A stretch of DNA of 64,000 bases. Origin: Cryptomeria japonica. Taxonomy: Eukaryota; Streptophyta; Pinopsida; Cupressales; Cupressaceae. This document shows positions 56,870-64,000 of this stretch, in pieces; the first letter of the stretch is position 1; each line of letters starts with the position of its first letter. Below the pieces are notes generated by a model. It saw nothing but the letters and a program-made list of their open reading frames with translations, did no database searches and had not been told where the DNA came from. The position numbers and the translations under genes were made by a program. The stretch is taken from assembly GCF_030272615.1 (NCBI RefSeq), contig NC_081414.1:341298717-341362716 (forward strand). Direction: 5' to 3'.

Positions 56870-57520
56870 ATGTTTCCATACTTTGTCAACAATTCTTTTA
56901 TTTCCTCTGATGATTCTTCTTTATGCTCAGGATTCTTCGTCTTCTTAGGGATTAAGGAAAAGCACATATTATCAAGTCTCATCGCGTCCAAGAACTTCCT
57001 TCCATCAACTAAACAAATTCTTGCATTAGTATAAATTCACTCTTCACAAGGTCCTCTAAAGGCAACAAGATTTGTTTCTCCGCATTAACCACAATAGTAT
57101 ATATATTCCTTCTTCCATCATGCATCGCTTGTCTATCATACTGCCAAGGTCTAACCAACAAGATATGACATACATCCATAGGCATAATATCACACAAAAT
57201 TTCATCATGATAATCTCTATCTTAAATTTCACCAAACATTGTTCACTTACTAATACCTTATGCTGATCTTGAATCTATGCTATTTGATAGGGCTTGGGGT
57301 GTTTCAACCTCTCTAGATTCAACTTAGTCACCATTTCCTTCAAAACAAGGTTATCGGTACTACCACTATCAATTATCACTTTACAACACTTACCAACTAC
57401 TTTACATCTTGTCTTAAACAAATTCTTCCTCTACAAGGGCTCTTGTTCTCCTCCGGTATGATATAATGCTCTCCTCATCATCAACAATTCTCCATCCTCT
57501 AGTCTGTTACCTAATTTTAT
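56870..57520 (-). pseudogene. Gyp2 protease
   Basis: The minus strand near 57345-57385 reads KVIIDSGSTDNL, the retropepsin catalytic box with Asp intact. It continues LNLERLKHPKPYQIAWIQDQ and HKVLVSEQCLVKF, then a frame break, then WQYDRQAMHDGRRNIYTIVV (57009-57197). The linker to RT resumes beyond Copia-F at 48486. Parallel to 3470-4180 of Gyp1. Confidence 0.82.
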
Positions 57521-57539
57521 AGGTTCTTCTTCTGCCAAG

Positions 57540-58463
57540 GCTTCTCTTCCATGGTTCTCTATCTTCTTTCATTCAAAGGCACGATGTCCTTCCCCTCCAC
57601 ATTTGAAATAGGTTCCTCAAAATACTCTCTTTTCTTGTCTTTTGTCTTCCTTTCCATAACCTTCATTCTAGTAACCTTCATTTTCTTTCTTCTGGTAAAA
57701 ATTTATGTCAAATCTCTGGTACGAACTACCAACTTGGATAACTTCCTTATCTTTATTTTGATCTACACATGTTCCTCAACCTCCAGAACAGGAAATTCCC
57801 CCCTAAAATATTCAACCTCTACCTCACTGCATTTGCTCATGTCTTTTATTCAATTCTTCTTCTACTTTCAAAGCATATTGGTATGCTTCTTCCACATTGT
57901 TCAGCTTGATCAAACTAAGTTCATCTTGTATCGACATCCACAATCCATTCAAATATCGGGCAACTTGTTCAACCTCCTCATCGACATGTCCAGATTTGAT
58001 GTTTAGCTTGTAGAATGCTTTGGTATACTCCATCACACTGGTTTCTTTCTGCTTTAGGTTTTGCAACTTCTGAAATAAATTCACTTGATAGTCGACAGGC
58101 AAGAACTTTTATTTTAGCTTACTAACCATCTACTCCCACAATTTGATCTTTTCTTTACCTCTTCTTTGTCGGTCTACCTACAAATGTTCCCACCAAAGAG
58201 ACACATGACCTTTTTAACCTAGTATAGAAATATTTCACCTTTCGTTTTTTCACAATATTCTCAAAATCAAAATACTTCTCCATCTTCGAGATCCAATCCA
58301 TCAATTCATCTGAATCCAACTTGCCATCATAATCCAATGGGTTAAAATGTGGTTTGGTGTTTGCTCTACTCAAACCCCTCAAGAACATCTCTTTTTTTGG
58401 ATCAATCGCTAATTGATTTGTAACTGCTTCTCCCACCTCAACTTCTCCTTCATCATTTCTCAC
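57540..58463 (-). pseudogene. Gyp2 gag
   Basis: Capsid start at 58155-58463 (KPHFNPLDYDGKLDSDELMD, WISKMEKYFDFENIV). Capsid end at 57824-58102 (DYQVNLFQKLQNLKQKETSV, YTKAFYKLNIKSGHVDEEVE, VARYLNGLWMSIQDELSLIK). The knuckle near 57575-57610 reads YFKCGGEGHRAFE followed by a stop, so the first Cys is Tyr and the last codon TGC has become TGA. A frameshift separates the two halves. Confidence 0.85.
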
Positions 58464-58675
58464 ATCTTCAATATGCCAACCTCATCTCTGGTTCATTTCA
58501 ATAGCTTCTAATCAGGTTGCAATACATCTCAAAATTTCCACATGCTCCACCACCTTTGAGCATTCCTTCACATCATCTTCATGCAATTCCTTTGCAGTTG
58601 TGGGTCAGATCCTCAATTCCGCCACCCTACAACAAAATCTTTACAAAATTTTGCAATCTCCAGAATGAAATCTCA

Positions 58676-58686
58676 CTTTGATACCA
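58676..58686 (-). promoter_or_regulatory. Gyp2 primer binding site
   Basis: Minus strand TGGTATCAAAG, 2 bases from the LTR end at 58689. It differs from the Gyp1 site at one base. Confidence 0.8.
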
Positions 58687-58688
58687 CT

Positions 58689-59493
58689 TGGTGTAGTCAT
58701 GGTTAGGAGGGTCCTCAAGGAGAACAATCTGAACCATGCAAGAAATTAAAACAACTCAAATAGAACAATATGATGGAGGTCATGAAAAATTAGATGTATT
58801 AAATCAAAGAGATTGACTACAAACTACTGACAACATGTGAGCTACAATATTCAACTTACAGGCCTGATTACAGAATATGTGTGTTATGCAACATTTGGCT
58901 CAAGCAAGAATGTGATCCAACTCTGAAACACCTAATCCTTAGATTTATCTTCTATATTCTAATCACTACTTATTACAAGCTTTATTACATTGATTTATAT
59001 GATCAAGAATGATCCGTATTAGCCCAAGATGAATAAATGCCGATGAATCAAGAGGAAACATGTAAAACAACAAAGTCAGCCTCAACTAAAGAGATTCCTC
59101 CAAAAAATCCAAAGGATTAAGTGCAGACCCAAGGGAAGGTCGACCACATGCCAAGGAACATAAGAAATAATGAATTGAAGCTTCGCAAGCTATGAAAGAG
59201 ATCCACAAGATTTGCCAATAGCAAATAGGTCCAAGCAGTTTTAGTGTTCTAGGCTAGAAAATTGTCTCAGATTTTGGAAGTGACAACTTGTCGGGAAAAG
59301 ATCCAAAGATCCCGTGGACCAAGAATAAGGTAGATGAACATGTCCATGATCAAAATACAACTTCGCAAGGTTCGGTGAGCAAATGAAAATAAACACTGAA
59401 TGAAATGTTGAACTGCAAAAACAAGAACAAACTGAAAAAGAAATGTTTTTGGTTGATGCAAGATTGCCAAGAACCAAGGATGCTCCTACATCA
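58689..59493 (-). repeat. Gyp2 5' LTR (805 bp, end inferred)
   Basis: Starts TGGTGTAGTCATGG next to the primer site. The outer end is placed at GCTCCTACATCA because it mirrors the start (TGATGTAG versus TGGTGTAG) and resembles the Gyp1 LTR end GCTCCTACACCA. No second LTR is available to confirm it. Confidence 0.65.
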
Positions 59494-59719
59494 CTACCAA
59501 AAAGGGAATTGTGTAGATATAACATCAACGAATGGATAAGTATCATTACAATGTTCTAAATTCTAATAGCCCATCCAAAGGAATTTTTCTAGTAAGAATG
59601 ATGGAGAAAAACAACTGGTAGACCATAATTGTTTGGTAAGTTCCTTTATATATTAGTGTGTAGAAGTTTGTTGTAATATATATTTTTTGTCATGGGTATC
59701 AAAGAATTACTAGAGCAAT
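59494..59719. other. unique AT-rich stretch, nothing recognised
   Basis: Between the Gyp2 LTR and the SINE. No frames and no repeats shared with other parts of the window. Confidence 0.5.
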
Positions 59720-59734
59720 ATTGGTAGGAATTTT

Positions 59735-59947
59735 TTATTTTTTTTAGTCACTCAGGGTATCCCCACGACTCAGCCCAACGACACTGGTTTCCCATTATGG
59801 GGTGAGCTGAGGCGAGACTAGTCCCTAGAGATGAGCTAAGAAGCCTGTCAGCCAAGCCCATCTGTTTAATCCAAGCCTCAGAGTTGAACCCGTGACCAAT
59901 GGGGAGAAAACCCATGGTCCAAGCCAACTCTGCTACTTTTCCGGGCT
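59735..59947 (-). mobile_element. tRNA-derived SINE with target duplications
   Basis: On the minus strand the head has a perfect A box TAGCAGAGTTGG (59924-59935) and a B box GGTTCAACTCT (59880-59890) about 33 bases apart, the internal RNA polymerase III promoter of tRNA genes and SINEs. The body runs about 210 bp and ends in an A-rich tail (CTAAAAAAAATAAAA). The direct repeats ATTGGTAGGAATTTT (59720-59734) and ATTGGTAGGAAATTTT (59948-59963) flank it, as expected from LINE-mediated insertion. It does not fold as a full tRNA, so it is not a tRNA gene. Confidence 0.88.
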
Positions 59948-59963
59948 ATTGGTAGGAAATTTT

Positions 59964-62900
59964 GGACTCCCTAAAGGCTTCTCAATTAATTTTATTGAGT
60001 TTTGACTTTTAATTATTTCTACTGAATTTCGATTTTGAAAGTCATGATAATGATGTTTATTCTTGAATTGTATATAGTGGCTCCAATAAATCATGCCCAT
60101 CTAGTTGCCACACAAATTGAATAATTCTTAAAGGATGAGGACCTTTCAAAATTTGTCTTGGCAGCAAAAAATATCATGCATTTGAATGCATTAATAATTT
60201 CATATTTGATGTCCCTGAAGTCACAAGAATTTTTCATTAATTCATGCATTGATTTTCACAGCCATGATTTCTCTACCATTGTCCTTAAAGACTATCCAAA
60301 ATGTAGATAAACACCTAGCTCCTAATATGTATTAATCAATCTATTAATGATATTTTGGGTAGAACACCTATGCAATTATCACAATTATAAACCATCACTA
60401 CTTTATTTTAATAAGTAACAAAAATTATATTTTATAACTTCATTTCATAATGAATTTTCAATTAAATTTTATCTTTAATTTCCTAGCGATGTATCTTTTG
60501 AACCTCTTATGGGTGCAAGTGCTAGTATTAGCTAGCATGTGGAGAAAACATCATATTGGAATGTTAGAGATTTGTGTGGCTTAGCAATGGAGCTGGAAAT
60601 GTATTTTGATTTCCAAAATGATTGTATGATAAACATATGAAATTTTGTGAGTGACACTAGTAATTTTAATCTACTATAGTTGTTAAAGAGGTTATTAAAT
60701 TAGATCTTTCTCAATAGTTCTATTACAATAGTTTAATAGGGAAACTTGTTCTTATTTCTATGCATATTTATTTTGCATGTTTGTGGCTATCCTACAAATA
60801 AAACTTGGAATAAAATATTACAAAACTTGCAAACTTATAAACACAAATTCAATACATTGTCATTATTTATCTCATCTCTTGAAAACTACTTGATTAAATG
60901 CATATGGTGGAAGAGATAGTGTTTGATGCAAATTTCTAAAGAAAATTGGAAAAATTAGGAAAGGGTTCTTTGAATTGTTGAGTTCAATATGAATTATTGT
61001 CCATTGAGTATGATCAAGAAAATTATACCCTTTGAGGGTCATCAAATAGCTCTATCAAAGATCAATATGTATTATTTTCGAATAATTTAGTAATCTATGA
61101 TTCATGATTTTAAGACTGGGAACTTGACATTCCAGTTCAAAGCTACACCCTTCTAAGGGTCACAATGTAGCTTGATGGAGTTCTACTTGATTCAAGATTT
61201 GTTTCTTCAAAGAAAGATCTTCTCAATAATTTGTACATTTATTTTATTTTTTCAACAAGTTTTGTTATGGTCTTAAGGGGGGGTCCCTTGGCAAGGTGAA
61301 ATTTGAGGTTTTAGGGTACATTTGTAAAAATGATGTAATAAAGGGGGAAATGTTAGCAAATGTTAGCATAGGAAAGTTTGAGGGTAGTTATATTACATCG
61401 AATTGTCTATTAGACAATGGTAAATTTGAGATGTCAATCGATTGTGTTGGTTACTAACCAACTTTTCCTAGTTAAACTCACTTACTTGTGCATGTTTAAG
61501 TCATCAATCAATAATAATTTTTTCACCATTTTTCTTCAGTTTAAGAGGATATGGTTGTAATTTTATTGACTAGGAACCAATAATTATCAAGTCACACCTT
61601 TAAACATGTATTCAAACATAATCAATTATGAATTACATTCAGTTTCATGCATGGCAACTCTTTGGAAACACTATCTAACTTTACATGGTCACATGGCCAA
61701 TCAACTTAACCAATATGAAATACCTGTCTTAAAAGGTATAAATAGAAAATTATTTGATTCTAGAAAGTGGTTGAAGTTTTTGCATGTTGAATGAAATATT
61801 CACGATTTCCTTTCATATTAAAGGAATATCTCAAGTGATAAATATTGAAACAATACAATTTTTATGGGCATTCATTTATACTCTAGACTTTGTGAAGGAA
61901 TATAATTATGTAAAGGTTTGTTATTCCAAGTGTTTGGACTTAGGTTGGGTACATGCTTGAAGGAGTTGTAGTTATCCTCGATATCTCATTTGTGAATATG
62001 TGTATTGATTATAATTGGTTAGCGTAAGGTTTAATGTATCTCTAAGGTTCTTGTAAGTACCATTCTTTGAAATGCATGATGCTTGTATGCTACACAAGGA
62101 TTGTTAAAGTATTCTTGATTTTAAACTCCTTGTTAAATATTTGTAATACAAGTTTTAAGATTATATAGCTACACTTATGTAATTTTCAATTTAGTCTTGG
62201 TTTATTTTTTCTATTTTAAATCACATCATGCATGGTAAATAAAAGATTAAATATATCTGATAGCTTGGCTATGAAATTTAAACTTTTTTCCTCACTCAAA
62301 ATCAAAGCATCATATTATTTTTTGATCACTTCACATACCAATACAATTCAAATTTTTGAAACCTAAATTCATTCAAACATTGTTATTATTCATCTATTTT
62401 TTCAAATTGTGTAGCTTAGTAATCTAGAATTGCCACCATCTTACACATGTCTATAATAGACAAATCTCCATAAAGTTATGTTAGTTTATTTACCAAAATT
62501 TTCATGTATGAAGTATGCTCTTTCAACCACACATCCTTTTGGGGTTTAAATGTTATTTTTGAATAGCTACATGCATGACAGTACTATGTGCTTTAAGATG
62601 TTCTTAGTTCTTAAGCTTGCAAAGTTGCCTAAATGAAGTTTAGTAACACATATTTGGATTCCGTGTACTTAGAGTTAGTTTTCTACCAAGAATAGTTCTC
62701 ATTATTTTATTTCTCCATAATTTTCCTTAAAAATCTTCTAGGATCACCTCACAAGCCTAGCATATAGTAAAGTGAAGAAGATATACCTTTCCTTAGGCAT
62801 TAGCCTTGATTTTTCCTCTACTTAAACATGAACATCAACTGAATATACTCAAGGTAACATCCCCAACCTTGATAAATAGGTCTACCCTTTAGTATTGGAG

Positions 62901-64000
62901 GGAAAACAACTTTAATCATAAACACAATAGTGATATAGACAAAAATTGCAAGTCTATCTAGTCTATAATTCTTGAAAATCTCTACCAACTATTAAATTTG
63001 AATAAAGAAAATAATTTTACTAAGTTCATTTAGCTTAGTTAAGAGGCTTCTCAATATTTGAAGCATTCATGACAACTTTTAACATTAATTAATAAATTAA
63101 TAATATGATAGTCACCTCATCTGAATCCATTCATTCATTTAGATTTATATAACATTTTATTTGAAGTTAATCTTATATCGAAATGAATGTTAGTCCTAAA
63201 AAGTCATTACATCAGGAAGCATTTTACAATAGTAATGTATGGATTATCATATCATAACCATATAAATAATGATAACCAAAACTCTAAACACATATTTAGT
63301 TTTGACTTGTTTTATTTACTTAAAAATATTTTTAATTGTCAAGAGTTATTATATAAAATAATAATAATAATAACTCTTAATCTTAATTAATAATATCCTC
63401 TAGAGTAGTCAATAAGGTTGTGTTCAAATGGTAATGTCATTAGGTTTTCATGTTTAGATCCTTCAAAGTGACATCTTTATAATCTATGTTGACTTGAATT
63501 GACTAAATGAATTATGTGATTTTTAAGTTGAATAAAATAAGTCTGTATATATAAAATTGTTTTTATTATTTAAAGAAAAAAACAAATACAAATTAAGAAT
63601 AATCATTTCTTCAATTTATATCCTCTTATTTGTTAGAAAGATTGTTTGAAAAAAAAGAGTACATCCAATGAAAATTTGTTTAAAAATTTAATATAATTTT
63701 TACGTAGGAAACTTTGTAAATTATAAATATTTTTTTAATTTGACTCGACAAAATTGTTGGGAATTGGAATAGACGATCGGCGTAAGTAGGCAGAAACTAA
63801 TAGCGATTGTTTTATGATCATTTAAGGAGATATATGCCTTGTGAAGAATCTCAAAAGTAAGCTATCATATGTATTATGTCTAAAGCTGCTATTGATTTTC
63901 TTTAACCGCTGAAATGTTTCCTTCTCTCACTGACATAAAATCGTGCCTTCAAACTTATTGTGGCTAAGACGCAACTCTCCGAGATTGGAAGCACTTCATA
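59964..64000. other. AT-rich intergenic DNA, no gene recognised
   Basis: No frame resembles a known family on either strand. Frames at 61606-61794 and 63187-63390 are short and low-complexity. Two related words (ATACCCTTTGAGGGTCATCAAATAGCT near 61025 and ACACCCTTCTAAGGGTCACAATGTAGCT near 61145) form a weak duplication. A purine tract followed by TGTTAGCA lies at 61340-61355 and a TATA-like GGTATAAATAG at about 61735, discussed under findings. Confidence 0.5.

Larger units (their letters stand above)
56865..59493 (-). mobile_element. Gyp2, Ty3/gypsy element, 5' part
   Basis: Minus-strand gypsy element with 5' LTR (58689-59493), a primer site at 58676-58686, gag and protease. Copia-F (AAATG duplication) inserted in the protease-RT linker, and the element continues only at 48329-48486. 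RT, RNase H, integrase and the 3' LTR are not in the window. The gag type is similar to Gyp1. Confidence 0.85.

Noticed and set aside
57551-58006. Plus-strand frame of 151 residues resembling a membrane protein
   Set aside because: Antisense to Gyp2 gag; hydrophobicity comes from the complement of Lys/Glu codons.
59875-59940. Possible tRNA gene
   Set aside because: A and B boxes are present, but no acceptor stem or cloverleaf closes around them. The A-rich tail and direct repeats identify a SINE.

Overview
This window looks like intergenic DNA from a large-genome seed plant. A gymnosperm is plausible, but the species cannot be fixed from sequence alone. It is AT-rich. I recognise no host gene, no bacterial gene and no CRISPR array. 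Nearly every coding signal belongs to an LTR retrotransposon. Tracts matching the 3' end of initiator-Met tRNA, the purine tracts, the TG...CA LTR ends and 5-bp target duplications allow most elements to be delimited. All eight delimitable LTR elements lie on the minus strand, so their 5' LTRs are on the right.

Layout. 1-7216: Ty3/gypsy chromovirus (Gyp1), with a gag-pro-pol frame broken by stops, a C-terminal chromodomain and its 3' LTR cut by the window edge. 7217-9520: copies of a roughly 280-bp non-coding repeat into which Gyp1 inserted. 9840-10497: remnant of a plus-strand coding region. 10498-39313: a Ty1/copia nest. The outer element is Copia-B. Copia-A (10881-16855, duplication CCAAA) sits in its left LTR. 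Copia-D (22329-38750, duplication CAATA) sits in its right LTR. Copia-C (28213-35408) sits in a stretch of unrelated DNA that replaces the 5' end of Copia-D. 39314-39720: more degenerate plus-strand coding sequence, probably the far side of the original locus. 39770-40172: TA/CA/TG microsatellite. 40173-41952: AT-rich DNA with short direct repeats.

41953-59493: a second nest. A gypsy element (Gyp2) keeps gag, protease and 5' LTR at 56865-59493 and a short protease-RT linker at 48329-48486. Copia-F (48487-56864, duplication AAATG) inserted between these two parts. Copia-F was later hit by a 1253-bp solo LTR (51135-52387) inside its reverse transcriptase. Copia-E (41953-48328) abuts the left end of the Gyp2 fragment. 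The outer 78 bp of its 3' LTR and the rest of Gyp2 pol are missing. 59735-59947: tRNA-derived SINE with A and B boxes and 15-16 bp target duplications. 59964-64000: AT-rich DNA with nothing firmly recognisable.

The copia elements fall into related families: A with C, B with F, and D near E. All carry stops, frameshifts or deletions, so none looks autonomous. Several have lost key residues, including the protease catalytic Asp (A, C, F) and zinc-knuckle ligands (B, D, E, F). Shared features not explained by coding include a length-variable G run followed by TGAATCAG near the LTR edge, an array of three to five G-rich purine tracts between pol and the 3' LTR, and tandem ACCGGTT-type repeats in the U3 of family A/C. 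I found no convincing new biological system. The strongest points are the nested-insertion chronology, the uniform strand orientation, the purine-tract arrays and the recombination or deletion scars.
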